24,624 nucleotides of DNA from an uncultured Collinsella sp. (GCA_958427975.1 CAUAEH010000027.1:1-24624); one strand, 5' to 3'; counted from the stretch's first letter, positions 13,682-24,559 are shown. Program-made: numbers and translations. Notes: a model not told the origin generated them from the letters alone.

Positions 13682-13726
13682 TCAAAAGCAAAGGCCGCCT
13701 TGCGCCAAACCCAGCGCAAGGCGGCC
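13682..13726 (-). terminator. Intrinsic terminator of the threonine-aldolase-like gene
   Basis: GGCCGCCTTGCGC / GCGCAAGGCGGCC is a perfect 13-bp stem with an 8-nt loop, followed in the transcript by TTTGCTTTTG. It lies about 20 nt after the stop codon. Confidence 0.85.
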
Positions 13727-13744
13727 CCTCGTCATTACACCAGG

Positions 13745-14770
13745 CTACAGAACCGCCGCCAGCGCGTCGATGTCCTCCTGCGTCGTGGCCCAGCTGGTGC
13801 AAAAGCGCACCACCGTGTGGGTCTCGTCGTACTTTTCCCAGTACTCGATCGAGGCATGCTCGCGAATGTGGGCCATGTCCTCGTTGGGCAGGATCACAAA
13901 CTGCTGGTTTGTGGGCGTCTCCAAAAAGAACTGGTAGCCGCGCTCGTGCAGCACGCGACGCAGCGCCTGAGCGGTCTCAATCGCCTGGCGACCAATCTCA
14001 AAATACAGGCCGTCAGTAAAGAGCGCCTCAAACTGCACGCCCGTCAGGCGGCCCTTGGCCAACAGCGCGCCGTGCTGCTTAATACGCGGAATGGGATGCG
14101 CCGGGGCGTGCATGCCGCAGAACACCACAGCCTCGCCGCAGAGCGCACCGCACTTGGTGCCGCCGATGTAGAACACGTCACACAGCTGCGCCAGCTCGGG
14201 CAGGGTAATGTCGCACTCATCGGCCGCCAGCGCATAGGCCAGACGAGCACCGTCCACAAACAGCGGAATCTCGCGCTTCTGGCACACCGCGTGAATCGCC
14301 GCGAGCTCGGCCTTGGAGTACAGCGTGCCGTACTCGGTCGACAGACTCACGTACACGGCGCCCGGGAACACCGTGTGCTCGTAGCTCTCGTTTTCATAGA
14401 ACACCTGGATATAGTTCTCGAGGTCCTCGGCGTGCATCTTGCCCTCGTAGCCGGGGATGGTGAGCACCTTGTGGCCGCCAAACTCAATGGCGCCCGCCTC
14501 ATGGCAGGCGACGTGGCCAGTCTCGGCAGCAACGACGCCCTCGTACGGCGCGAGCAGCATATCGATCACCGTCGCGTTAGCCTGCGTGCCGCCCACCAGA
14601 AAAAACACGTCGGCATCGGGGGCCTGGCAGGCCTCGCGAATAAGGTGCTTGGCACGCTCGGTATGCGCATCGGTACCGTAGCCGGGCTGCGGCTCCATAT
14701 TGGTGTCGACGAGCGCCTGCAGCACTGCCGGGTGTGCGCCGTGGGAATAATCGTTGTTGAACGCGAGCAT
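13745..14770 (-). CDS. Low-specificity threonine aldolase-like PLP enzyme (beta-eliminating lyase family)
   Basis: 341 residues, the usual length. The ATG follows GAGAGGA. It is a fold type I PLP enzyme: NNDYSHGAHPAVLQAL at the start, FLVGGTQANATVID (phosphate binding), TGHVACHEAGAIEFGGHKV, D173 in LFVDGARLAYAL, and K206 in YIGGTKCGALCGEAVVF as the PLP lysine. It would cleave threonine or allo-threonine into glycine and acetaldehyde, or act on a related beta-hydroxy amino acid. It sits alone between its own terminator and the PAP2 gene, 45 nt downstream of the latter, so read-through from PAP2 is possible. Aldolase versus other lyase activity cannot be settled from sequence. Confidence 0.9.
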   Translation of the reverse strand: MLAFNNDYSHGAHPAVLQALVDTNMEPQPGYGTDAHTERAKHLIREACQAPDADVFFLVGGTQANATVIDMLLAPYEGVVAAETGHVACHEAGAIEFGGHKVLTIPGYEGKMHAEDLENYIQVFYENESYEHTVFPGAVYVSLSTEYGTLYSKAELAAIHAVCQKREIPLFVDGARLAYALAADECDITLPELAQLCDVFYIGGTKCGALCGEAVVFCGMHAPAHPIPRIKQHGALLAKGRLTGVQFEALFTDGLYFEIGRQAIETAQALRRVLHERGYQFFLETPTNQQFVILPNEDMAHIREHASIEYWEKYDETHTVVRFCTSWATTQEDIDALAAVL

Positions 14771-14815
14771 GGCAATCCTCTCTTACCGGGTATCGGCCAG
14801 ATGATTCAAACGGAG

Positions 14816-15679
14816 CTATTGTACGCCGTTGGGATAGGCAATGCGCGCGGCGAGACACTCAAGCGCCAGCACCAGGGCAAAGCCGCAGCTCACGTCGCTC
14901 AAAAAGTGTGCGCCGATCACGATGCGGCCAAACGCGACGAGCGCCGCGACCACAGCTGCCGCCCAAAAGATCACGCGGCGACGCGAAGGTTTTTCCTTAA
15001 AAGCCGCCGCGGGAAGCCCGGCGAGCATAAGGCCGATCGCCGCATGCGCCGTGTGTCCGCTCGCAAATGACTTAAAGCCGTCCTTGATCACGCCGGCGGC
15101 GATATAGGTCCACTTGTCGGGATTGCCGATCACCCACCACGGCTGAAACTCGAGCCCCTGCGTCACCTCGATCACGCGCATGCGCGGGCGCGACCACAGC
15201 GGCTTGACGATCACGTTGAGGATAATGGCCTGAGCGACCCACACGGCAAGCACCATCAACGCCCAGCGCGTGAGCTCATCGGGCTCGGTCGTGCGCGTGA
15301 GGCGATAGATGATAAGGTTGGCGGCGATGACCAGCACAAACGTCAGCACCAGCTGAACGGCAATGAGTTTACCGCTAACCCGCAGGGACGAAACGATCTC
15401 GTAGCCGGCCAGGCCAACGTTGACGAGGATGCCGAGCACGGCGAGCCATTTGCTCCCCCTGGAGTCGGGACGCACCGCGCGTACGAGCATAACGCCCGCG
15501 ACGCTTGCCGTCAGCTCGAACGGCAGCTCGCCGGCGGCCTCGATAAGGCGACCGTACATACTGCCGATATTGAACAGCGCGCTCGAGATCTGATAATCAA
15601 AGAAACTGCCCACGCCCAGGCAAAGGGCAAGGATGACCGCGATAGCAGCGGCGTCTTTCTTATAGATGTATCCGAACAT
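14816..15679 (-). CDS. PAP2-family membrane phosphatase
   Basis: 287 residues from the ATG at 15679, after AAAGGA. There are six or so membrane segments. The three PAP2 signature blocks are present: KPLWSRPRMR, FASGHTAHA (catalytic His) and GRIVIGAHFLSDV (second His with Asp; the usual SR is GR here). The site faces the outer side, and typical substrates are undecaprenyl pyrophosphate or phosphatidic-acid-type lipids. The first half (about 1-150) carries extra membrane helices compared with minimal PAP2 enzymes. It is preceded by a gap of about 210 bp holding structured repeat copy C. Confidence 0.9.
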   Translation of the reverse strand: MFGYIYKKDAAAIAVILALCLGVGSFFDYQISSALFNIGSMYGRLIEAAGELPFELTASVAGVMLVRAVRPDSRGSKWLAVLGILVNVGLAGYEIVSSLRVSGKLIAVQLVLTFVLVIAANLIIYRLTRTTEPDELTRWALMVLAVWVAQAIILNVIVKPLWSRPRMRVIEVTQGLEFQPWWVIGNPDKWTYIAAGVIKDGFKSFASGHTAHAAIGLMLAGLPAAAFKEKPSRRRVIFWAAAVVAALVAFGRIVIGAHFLSDVSCGFALVLALECLAARIAYPNGVQ

Positions 15680-15772
15680 GCTTTCCTTTCGGTCGGGCGA
15701 AGGGTCGACCCGCAACATGGTGGGGCAAAGATAGCTTTGTCCCATAAATACCCTTACAGGTTGAGCATAAGT

Positions 15773-15890
15773 GAGCGAAAACGTTCCATTTGTGGCAAGG
15801 TGGCCCGAAGGAGGAGGGAAGCGTACTTGCGTACGCGACCGACGAGTGAGGGTCAGATTGCCCAAATGGAGCGTTTGCAGCGTCGACCCG
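15773..15890 (-). repeat. 3'-end structured repeat, copy C
   Basis: It begins GAGCGAAA and has the outer stem ACGTTCCATTTG (15781-15792) / CAAATGGAGCGT (15863-15874), one G-U. Next are GGCAA...TTGCC with the same GGTG and CAGA internal-loop bases as copies A and B, and a different apical part with GCGTA/TACGC. It ends TTTGCAGCGTCGACCCG, directly against the mfd TAG stop. It lacks the extra stop-proximal hairpin of copies A and B. Confidence 0.8.
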
Positions 15891-18800
15891 CTAGTCGTCG
15901 TCGCTAGCACCCAGCTGTTGCAGCAGCATGAGCGCCGCCGCCACCGGGCCGGTGCCGTCGTTGGCGTCGAGGCCGCGACCCAGGCCGCTGCCCGCGCCGG
16001 CGCCCGCCTTGTAGGGCACCGACAGCTTGCGGCTCTTGGGGAAGTTCACCGCGCCATAGCGGGTCTTAAGCTCAAAGGCCACCTTCTTGGGCACGTCGAC
16101 GCCCAAAAACGTGATGCGTCCGCCGCTGAGCGTGACACTCTCGAGCCCCAGGCGCTCGCCGCGGATGCGGATACGCGCGCGGTTGAACAGGTTGAGTCCC
16201 GCCAACGGCAGCTCGCCATGCGCGGCCTCGGTCTCTTCCTGCACCTCGTCGATACTCTCAAGGTCCTCGGCCGCTGCGAGCTTGCGGTACACGAGCACGC
16301 GCTGGTCCACCGCCGGCAGGTACTCCTCGGACAAGAAGTAATCGGCCGGCAGGTTAATGCCCACGCTCGCCGCCTCCACGCCAGCGTCGTCATCGCCGCG
16401 CGCCTCGGCCACTGCCTGGCCCAACATCTGCGTAAACAGGTCGAAGCCCACGCTCGACAGGTTGCCGTGCTGCTCGGCGCCCATAAGCGAGCCGGCACCA
16501 CGGATCTCCAGGTCGCGCATGGCGATGCGCATACCGCTGCCCAGGTCTTGGAACTCGGAAAGTGCGGTCAGGCGCGCCGTCGCCTCCTCGGTGAGAGGCA
16601 GCTCGCCGGGGAACATAAAGTACGCGTATGCCTGCGTGGCCGAGCGGCCCACGCGGCCCTTAAGCTGGTAGAGCTGTGCCAGACCCAGACGCTGCGAGTC
16701 CTCGATGATCAGTGTGTTGGCGGTCGCGTTGTCGATGCCGCTCTCCACGATGGTCGTGGCGATGAGCACGTCGATCTTTTTGGTCGCGAACTCGATCATC
16801 ACGTCCTCGACCTCGCGCGGGCTCATCTTGCCGTGCGCCACGCCCACACGCGCCTCGGGCGCGGCCTCGTGCACGCGCGCCACGGCGTCATCGATGGTCT
16901 TGACGCGGTTGGACACGTAATACACCTGACCGCCGCGACCCACCTCCAGGCGAATCGCCGCGCTCACCACGTCGGGGTCGTACTCCCCCACGTGCACGAT
17001 CACGGGGCGGCGCCCGGTCGGCGGCGTGGTGATCAGGCTCATGTCGCGCACGCCGCTCGTGGCCATCTGCATGGTTCGCGGAATCGGCGTTGCCGAAAGC
17101 GTGAGCACGTCAATCTGCTCGCGCAGGTTCTTGAGCTGCTCCTTGTGCTGCACGCCAAAGCGCTGCTCCTCGTCGATGATCACCAGGCCCAGGTTCTTGG
17201 GGTTCACATCGGCCGAAAGCAGGCGGTGCGTGCCGATGAGCACATCGATCGTGCCCTCGGCAAACGCCTTGAGTGCGCGCTTCTGCTGCGCCGGCGTGCG
17301 GAAGCGGCTGAGCACCTCGACCTCCAGACCAAACGGGGCAAAGCGCTCAAAGAAGGTCTCGTAGTGCTGCTGGGCCAGAATGGTTGTGGGGCAGAGCACC
17401 ATGACCTGACGGCCGGAGTCCACACACTTAAAGGCAGCGCGCAGGGCGACCTCGGTCTTGCCAAAGCCCACGTCGCCGCACAGCAGGCGGTCCATGGGCT
17501 TGGGCGCCTCCATGTCGGCCTTAATATCGGCGATAGCCTCCAGCTGGTCGCGCGTCTCGTCGTAAGGGAAGCTCTCCTCCATCTCGATCTGCTCGGGCGT
17601 ATCGGGCGGACAGGCGATACCGGTAATCGACGAGCGGCGCGTATACAGGTCGACCAGGTCAAACGCCAGCTTTTTGGCGTTCTTGCGCGCCTTGTTGGTG
17701 GCACGCGTCCAGTCGGCGGTATTGAGCCTGGTCAGGCGCGGCTTGTCGCCGTCGGGGCCAACGTAGCGCGTGATGCGGTCGACCTGTTCGAGCGGCACGT
17801 AGAGCTTGTCGCCATCGGCATATTCCAGCAAAAAGTAGTCGCGTTCCTTGCCGCCCACTTCTTGGCGCGCGATCTCGCTAAAGAGCGCGATGCCGTGGGT
17901 AGCGTGCACCACGTAGTCGCCCGGCTTAAACGGGAAGGTGATCTGCGTAATGTCAACCTTGCGGCGGCTGCGCGCGCGGTTGGCATCCATGCGGGCATTG
18001 AGGTCGGCAATCGAGAACACGGCCAAATTGGCGTCGGGCACCACCACGCCCTGCGGCAGGGCAGCGTCCACAAAGGTCACGCGCCCGCACGAGATGGTGG
18101 GCACGGCAGCGCCGGCGGCAGCCTGCGCGGCGCCCGCCTCGAGCGAGCGGGCGTTGAGCGCGTCGGCCTTACGCTCGCGAATGGAAGCATGGGCCTCCTG
18201 ACGGGCAGCACGATCGGCGGAATCCGCCGCTGCCACGCGTACGCGCTCGCCAATGACGCCGGCGTTTTCAGGCGCTGCCGTCAGCGACTCCTCAAAGGTA
18301 ATGCCCTCGTCGCCAAAGGTGAGCTCCATCGACTCGCGCGCACCGCGGTCGGGAATGGCAAACACGCAGGCATAGCGCTTGCCCACGACTTCCTGAATGC
18401 GCGTCATAAAGCGATTGTCCGAGCCCGCAATGGCCGGCTGCTCAATCTTGAGCTCTGCCGTAACCGCACCGCCCGCGCGAATCAGGCTCACATAGTTCAG
18501 GCGCTGCTGAGCACCAAAATCGAGCTGCTGAGCGCGTACATACAGGCCATCCAGTCGGTCAATCCCCGCCTCGCCGGCACGGGCCTCGATATCCTCGTAA
18601 GCGCGCAGGCAGTCGTCGAACAGCGAGCGCGGCTCGGACAGCACCACGAGTGCTTTGCCGCTCACATGCGACAGCGGGCTCACGGTCTGGCCGTACATCA
18701 CCGGCAAAAAGCGGTCGAGCTCGGGCGTGACGATGCGCGCATCCACCATCTCGAGCAGCGCCGCCAGCTTGCTGTCGTCCTGGCTCGCGCGGTAGAGCGC

Positions 18801-19523
18801 CACGTGCATGTTGTGAACGGCATCGTCGGTAAGCGCCAGCTCACGGCAGGGGAAGATCTCGATACTGTCCTCGTTGCCGATGGTCTGCCCCGTTGAGCTC
18901 ACCATGCGGCGAATGCGGTCAATCTCGTCGCCGAAGAACTCGATGCGCACGGGCGCCTTTTCCTGTGCGGGGAACACCTCGACGGTGTCGCCGTGCACGC
19001 GGAACAGCCCGGGCGCGTCGGCGGCACCGGCATTGGTGTAGCCCATGCCCACCAGGCGCTGCGGCACCTCGTCAAAGGGAATCTCCTCGCCCACCGCAAA
19101 GGTCGTGGACTCCCAATAGTGGCTCTCGACTGGCGGCACGCAGCGCAGCAGCGCACGGGCCGAGGCAACCATGATGCAATTGTCTCCGCGCACGATGCGT
19201 CCCAGTGCCTCGCAGCGCTGCGCCACCACGGCATCGTCGGGCGCCTGCTCGCGCCACGGATAGTCCTTGCGCTCGGGAAAACGGCACACGTGCGCTAGGC
19301 CCACGTAGGCGGCAAGGCTGCGCGCGGCGCGATCGGCCGCATCCTCGCCACTCACAATGTAGACCGTGGGACGCGGGCGGCGCGCAAACTGGGCGGCCGC
19401 CATAAGCGTGCGGCCCGACTGCGACACAGCCAGCGTCACGTCCTCGCCGGCATCGAGTCCGGCCTCGACGGTCTGCAGCGCCTCGGCAGTGTAGAGCTGC
19501 GCGGCTATACGGTGAATGAGCAT
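15891..19523 (-). CDS. mfd: Transcription-repair coupling factor Mfd
   Basis: 1210 residues, slightly longer than E. coli Mfd (1148). The start at 19523 follows GGAGG. Domains run in order: a UvrB-like N-terminal module (SQSGRTLMAAAQ, FPERKDYPWREQ); an Ala/Arg-rich segment about 420-480 that may account for the extra length; the CarD-like RNA-polymerase-interacting domain from about 525 (FKPGDYVVHATHGIALF); then the helicase motor with Walker A GDVGFGKTE (about 683), DEEQRFGV (about 783) and the TRCF end domain (LPADYFLSEEYLPAVDQRVLVYRKLA). It displaces stalled RNA polymerase and recruits UvrA. It lies 157 nt downstream of nth, with a terminator between them. Confidence 0.97.
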   Translation of the reverse strand: MLIHRIAAQLYTAEALQTVEAGLDAGEDVTLAVSQSGRTLMAAAQFARRPRPTVYIVSGEDAADRAARSLAAYVGLAHVCRFPERKDYPWREQAPDDAVVAQRCEALGRIVRGDNCIMVASARALLRCVPPVESHYWESTTFAVGEEIPFDEVPQRLVGMGYTNAGAADAPGLFRVHGDTVEVFPAQEKAPVRIEFFGDEIDRIRRMVSSTGQTIGNEDSIEIFPCRELALTDDAVHNMHVALYRASQDDSKLAALLEMVDARIVTPELDRFLPVMYGQTVSPLSHVSGKALVVLSEPRSLFDDCLRAYEDIEARAGEAGIDRLDGLYVRAQQLDFGAQQRLNYVSLIRAGGAVTAELKIEQPAIAGSDNRFMTRIQEVVGKRYACVFAIPDRGARESMELTFGDEGITFEESLTAAPENAGVIGERVRVAAADSADRAARQEAHASIRERKADALNARSLEAGAAQAAAGAAVPTISCGRVTFVDAALPQGVVVPDANLAVFSIADLNARMDANRARSRRKVDITQITFPFKPGDYVVHATHGIALFSEIARQEVGGKERDYFLLEYADGDKLYVPLEQVDRITRYVGPDGDKPRLTRLNTADWTRATNKARKNAKKLAFDLVDLYTRRSSITGIACPPDTPEQIEMEESFPYDETRDQLEAIADIKADMEAPKPMDRLLCGDVGFGKTEVALRAAFKCVDSGRQVMVLCPTTILAQQHYETFFERFAPFGLEVEVLSRFRTPAQQKRALKAFAEGTIDVLIGTHRLLSADVNPKNLGLVIIDEEQRFGVQHKEQLKNLREQIDVLTLSATPIPRTMQMATSGVRDMSLITTPPTGRRPVIVHVGEYDPDVVSAAIRLEVGRGGQVYYVSNRVKTIDDAVARVHEAAPEARVGVAHGKMSPREVEDVMIEFATKKIDVLIATTIVESGIDNATANTLIIEDSQRLGLAQLYQLKGRVGRSATQAYAYFMFPGELPLTEEATARLTALSEFQDLGSGMRIAMRDLEIRGAGSLMGAEQHGNLSSVGFDLFTQMLGQAVAEARGDDDAGVEAASVGINLPADYFLSEEYLPAVDQRVLVYRKLAAAEDLESIDEVQEETEAAHGELPLAGLNLFNRARIRIRGERLGLESVTLSGGRITFLGVDVPKKVAFELKTRYGAVNFPKSRKLSVPYKAGAGAGSGLGRGLDANDGTGPVAAALMLLQQLGASDDD

Positions 19524-19545
19524 GCTGTTCCTCCGGCATTGCAAC

Positions 19546-19577
19546 GCCAAAAGCCCGCCGGGGCAAGCTCGGCGGGT
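19546..19577 (-). terminator. Terminator between nth and mfd
   Basis: In transcript sense CCCGCCG and CGGCGGG form a 7-bp stem with a 9-nt loop, followed by CTTTTGG. It lies about 100 nt after the nth stop and just before the mfd start, so it may also modulate read-through into mfd. Confidence 0.6.
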
Positions 19578-19680
19578 CGTACGTCAAATACATTGTCTGT
19601 CATGGTAGCGCATGGAGAGGACTCCGGCTCAAGGGCAGACCCAGCCCCGCAAAAAACGCCAGACGAAGATATGTTCCGCC

Positions 19681-20346
19681 CTACCCCGCTACGCGCACGC
19701 TGGGGCACAAATCTGCCAGCGGACACTCGTCACACTTGGGTTTGCGGGCGTCGCAGATCTCGCGACCGAAGGTGATCCACTGATGGTTGACCGACTCCCA
19801 ATACTCGTGCGGCAAAATCTTGAGCAGATCCTGCTCGGTCTTGAGCGGCTCCTTGGCATGCGTCTTGGGACTCAGCATCAGGCGGTGCGCAATGCGGTTG
19901 ACGTGCGTGTCCACCGCAATGCCCTCCACGATGCCATACCCCACGTTGAGCACGATGTTCGCCGTCTTGCGTCCCACGCCCGGCAGCTTCACAAGTTCCT
20001 TCATGTCGGCCGGCACCTCGCCGCCATAGTCGGCGACGATCATCTGCGCGGCCTCCACGGCATGCTTGGCCTTGCTCTTGTAGAAGCCGAGTGACTTGAT
20101 GGTGTCTGCCACGTCAGCCACGCTCGCCCCGGCCATGGCCTCGGGCGTGGGCCACTGGGCAAACAGCCTCGGCGTCACCTTGTTGACCTGCGCGTCGGTC
20201 GTTTGCGCCGAGAGCAGCACCGCGATCAGCAGGCGGAAGGGATTCTCGTGATCCAGAAAACACTCGACCGGGCCATAGCGACGGTTGAGACGCTCGCACA
20301 CCTCGATGGCGCGCTCGCGCTTGGCGGCATTGGTCTCGCGTGGCAT
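19681..20346 (-). CDS. nth: Endonuclease III (DNA glycosylase/AP lyase)
   Basis: 221 residues (E. coli 211). The start at 20346 follows GAGGAG. The helix-hairpin-helix LPGVGRKTANIVLN supplies the catalytic Lys, and VDTHVNRI the catalytic Asp. The C-terminal 4Fe-4S ligands fit C-x6-C-x2-C-x5-C (ICDARKPKCDECPLADLC). It removes oxidised pyrimidines and nicks abasic sites. It lies 63 nt downstream of the ABC transporter gene and upstream of mfd, so two repair genes are adjacent. No oddities. Confidence 0.97.
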   Translation of the reverse strand: MPRETNAAKRERAIEVCERLNRRYGPVECFLDHENPFRLLIAVLLSAQTTDAQVNKVTPRLFAQWPTPEAMAGASVADVADTIKSLGFYKSKAKHAVEAAQMIVADYGGEVPADMKELVKLPGVGRKTANIVLNVGYGIVEGIAVDTHVNRIAHRLMLSPKTHAKEPLKTEQDLLKILPHEYWESVNHQWITFGREICDARKPKCDECPLADLCPSVRVAG

Positions 20347-20409
20347 AACGACTCCTCGGCTCAACGGCACAATAAACTTATGGGCACAATTGTCCCACGT
20401 CCGAGACGC

Positions 20410-22212
<1,803 letters not shown>

Positions 22213-22287
22213 GGGCTTCCTTTCGCGTCTGATAGGGCGAAATGCCATTGTTGCACACTAAAGCGCACTTCAGGCAAGTGCGACGCG

Positions 22288-22320
22288 AAAAGCGCCCGCG
22301 CCCCGCGCTTGCGCAGGCGC
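22288..22320 (-). terminator. Terminator downstream of rmuC
   Basis: GCGCC (22298-22302) pairs with GGCGC (22316-22320) and the inner GCGC with GCGC. TTTTCGC follows in the transcript direction. It lies about 18 nt after the rmuC stop. Confidence 0.5.
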
Positions 22321-22337
22321 CCCGCCGTCAGATGAAG

Positions 22338-23693
22338 CTAGTCCTCGTCTTTTTGGTCTGCGAGCAGGCTCGCAGACGTAAGCCCCAAGATCTCGTCGGC
22401 CTCCTCGGCATCTTCCAGGGCGTCGATGTCCTTGAGCTTGCGCTCCATGACGTTGGTGCGCGTGGTGATGATGCCCTCGACCGTTTTGCCCGCGGTCTCG
22501 ATCTGCTGCTGGGCGCGGCGCAGCGCCTTTTGATAGCGCGGCAGCTCGGCCTTGACAGCGGAGAGCACGCGCAGTACATCGTCGGTGCGTTTTTGCAGCT
22601 TAAACGTTTGGTAACTCATCTGCAGGCTGTTGAGAATGGCCGCCATGGTGCTGGGGCCGGCAACGTTGACGTGATAGTCGCGGCCCAGGGTCTCGATAAG
22701 CCCGGGGCGGCTGACGACCTCGGCGTACAGTCCTTCAAACGGCACGAACATGATGCCAAAGTTGGTCGTTGCCGGCACACTCAGGTACTTTTCGCAGATA
22801 TCCTTGGCCTCGCGCTTGACCATGGTGTCGAGCGTCTTGCGCGCAGCCGCCACGGTCTCCGCATCGCCCGACTCCTGCGCGTCGAGCAAATGCTCGTACG
22901 CGTCGCCCGGAAATTTGGAGTCGATCGGCAGCAGCACGGGATCGCCCTCGTCCACCGGCAGCTTGACGGCAAACTCAACACGCTCCGAGGCTCCGGGCCT
23001 GGTGGCAACGTTTTCCAGATACTGGTCGGGTGTGAGGATGTCCGTCAGGATCGCACCCAGCTGCACCTCGCCCAAAATACCGCGCGCCTTCACATTGCCC
23101 AGCACGCGCTTAAGATCGCCCACGCCGGTGGCGATGGATTGCATGTCGCCCAGGCCCTTGTACACGGCCTCGAGCTGGTCGCTCACCTGCTTAAACGATG
23201 CCGACAGGCGATCGTTGAGCGTGCGGGAGAGCTTCTCGTCCACCGTTGCGCGCATCTGATCGAGTTGCACGTTGTTGTCTTTGCGGATAGCACCCAGCTG
23301 GGCATCGACCGTCTCGCGCACCTTGTCCAGGCGGTGCTCGATGCCCTCGCGGTTGGCACCGAGCTGTTGGGCCGTCTCGCGGCGCAGGTCATCCATCCGG
23401 TCACCAGCTTGCGAAAACTCACGTGCGATGGTCAGGTAACGTTGCTGCTCCACGGCCGCATCTGTCGTCTGCTGCTGCGCGATGGCATTGGCCGTGCGGC
23501 GAGTTTCGGCCAGCGCGACGTTCAGGGCATCGAGCGCGTTGTTGGCCTGCTCGAGTGCTGCCAGCGTTTCCGCGCTACTGTCGCCACGCCCCCGCAACTC
23601 GGCACGCAGGCTCTTGAGCTGGAGGGCGCAAGCCACAGCAACCCCCACCGCCACCAAGGCGATCGCAACAAGCACAATATCAATAGCAGACAT
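22338..23693 (-). CDS. rmuC: DNA recombination protein RmuC
   Basis: 451 residues with the ATG at 23693 (weak GGCGGAG site). One N-terminal membrane anchor (IDIVLVAIALVAVGVAVACAL) is followed by a long coiled coil (about 25-170). The RmuC domain is recognised from GDMQSIATGVGDLKRVLGNVKARGILGEVQLGAIL, LPIDSKFPGDAYEHLL, and TNFGIMFVPFEGLYAEVVSRPGLIETLGRDYHVNVAGPSTMAAILNSLQMSYQT, which is the family core. RmuC is a predicted nuclease-like protein that limits inversions at short inverted repeats. That is interesting in a window rich in inverted repeats, though no direct link is shown. It stands apart from the ABC gene by a terminator. Confidence 0.95.
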   Translation of the reverse strand: MSAIDIVLVAIALVAVGVAVACALQLKSLRAELRGRGDSSAETLAALEQANNALDALNVALAETRRTANAIAQQQTTDAAVEQQRYLTIAREFSQAGDRMDDLRRETAQQLGANREGIEHRLDKVRETVDAQLGAIRKDNNVQLDQMRATVDEKLSRTLNDRLSASFKQVSDQLEAVYKGLGDMQSIATGVGDLKRVLGNVKARGILGEVQLGAILTDILTPDQYLENVATRPGASERVEFAVKLPVDEGDPVLLPIDSKFPGDAYEHLLDAQESGDAETVAAARKTLDTMVKREAKDICEKYLSVPATTNFGIMFVPFEGLYAEVVSRPGLIETLGRDYHVNVAGPSTMAAILNSLQMSYQTFKLQKRTDDVLRVLSAVKAELPRYQKALRRAQQQIETAGKTVEGIITTRTNVMERKLKDIDALEDAEEADEILGLTSASLLADQKDED

Positions 23694-23817
23694 AAACTCC
23701 GCCCAACAAACCCAATCGAGCACCAATCAAAACCGCGATCAATCTTACCCCGCCACACGCACGGATCACCCACTGCCTTGCAGACAAATTTCTCTTAGAG
23801 CCGCGGACGCTAAAACG

Positions 23818-24240
23818 CTAGCTCTCCCAGCCGGTGCGGATTGTTGTTATGACATCGCCTAGGCGCTGGCCGAGGGCTGACAGATGTTGGAGCACTTCAC
23901 TGGGCGAGGCGCCGTTGAGGATGCAGGTGAGCGCATACGAGACCAAGAAAATCGCCGCGAGTCCTAACGGAATGAGCACGATCATCGCCAATGTACGCAG
24001 GCGCTGGCCCACGCGGCGGCGACGCGTGCGGCGTTTGTCGAACGCAAGCTCCTGCGCATATGAATCTTGTTGTACGGAATAGTTCTCTGGCGCCGATCCA
24101 CCCGCAGGCGAAACCGCGGGTGTAACGTTTTGCGCAGGGAGCTGGGCGGCTACCCCTTGCATTTGCATCTCCATGAGTCGTTGCTGCTGACGCAGCATGC
24201 GCTCAGCTTGCTGCTGCGGAGTCTCAAGAAACAGATCCAT
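23818..24240 (-). CDS. Hypothetical small membrane protein
   Basis: 140 residues. The ATG at 24240 follows TGGAGG by 5 nt; a TTG four codons earlier overlaps that site. I do not recognise the family. The N-terminal part is Gln/Met-rich and helical (QQQAERMLRQQQRLMEMQMQ), then a Pro/Ala/Ser stretch, a basic cluster KRRTRRRRVGQR (about 69-80), and one membrane segment (about 83-107, MIVLIPLGLAAIFLVSYALTCIL). A short C-terminal tail ends TIRTGWES. By the positive-inside rule the long N-terminus is cytosolic. Coding is supported by the good start site and composition similar to its neighbours. Confidence 0.7.
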   Translation of the reverse strand: MDLFLETPQQQAERMLRQQQRLMEMQMQGVAAQLPAQNVTPAVSPAGGSAPENYSVQQDSYAQELAFDKRRTRRRRVGQRLRTLAMIVLIPLGLAAIFLVSYALTCILNGASPSEVLQHLSALGQRLGDVITTIRTGWES

Positions 24241-24493
24241 GCTGGCCTCCAAAATCGGAGCATTCGACGCTTACGACCAGCATCCCGCACCGCCATGACC
24301 GCGACAACGCAATCGCCGGCAATAGCCACAAAGTTTCTTTTGCTCAAAAGCTGTCGAAAAGCTCAACAACTCCCCTACCAGCACTTTCTCTGAGCTTTTT
24401 TCGCCAGCAATCTTTCGGCCTTCCACCCTTACGCCAACTGACCAAAATCTAACCAAAAGCTTGACGGAAATTGTGGAGACCGGGACCCCACAC
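24241..24493. other. Intergenic region upstream of the small membrane protein
   Basis: No credible gene. It contains one inverted repeat: GAAAAGCTCA (24356-24365) and TGAGCTTTTTTC (24391-24402). This could be a stem in the leader of the small membrane protein or a plus-strand terminator with its own T-run. I see no convincing promoter. Confidence 0.5.
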
Positions 24494-24521
24494 AAAAAGT
24501 GCCGCCCCAAAGGGGCGGCAC
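24494..24521 (-). terminator. Intrinsic terminator of a gene or RNA to the right
   Basis: GTGCCGCCCC / GGGGCGGCAC is a perfect 10-bp stem with a 3-nt loop, followed on the minus strand by TTTTT. It implies a minus-strand transcript entering from the right edge whose body I cannot identify. Confidence 0.8.
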
Positions 24522-24559
24522 ACAAACTTATTATCAGCTTTTCTGTAACGAGCATGCGA

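Noticed and set aside
15771..18896. A 1041-residue open frame on the plus strand opposite mfd
   Set aside because: It is antisense to a clear Mfd with full domain order. Its His/Gln/Val/Leu-rich composition is typical of the reverse of high-GC coding sequence, and it shows no motifs.
20366..20398. GGCACAAT direct repeat and quasi-palindrome upstream of nth as a regulatory site
   Set aside because: It is short, with imperfect symmetry and no second occurrence at a related gene. It cannot be told from chance.
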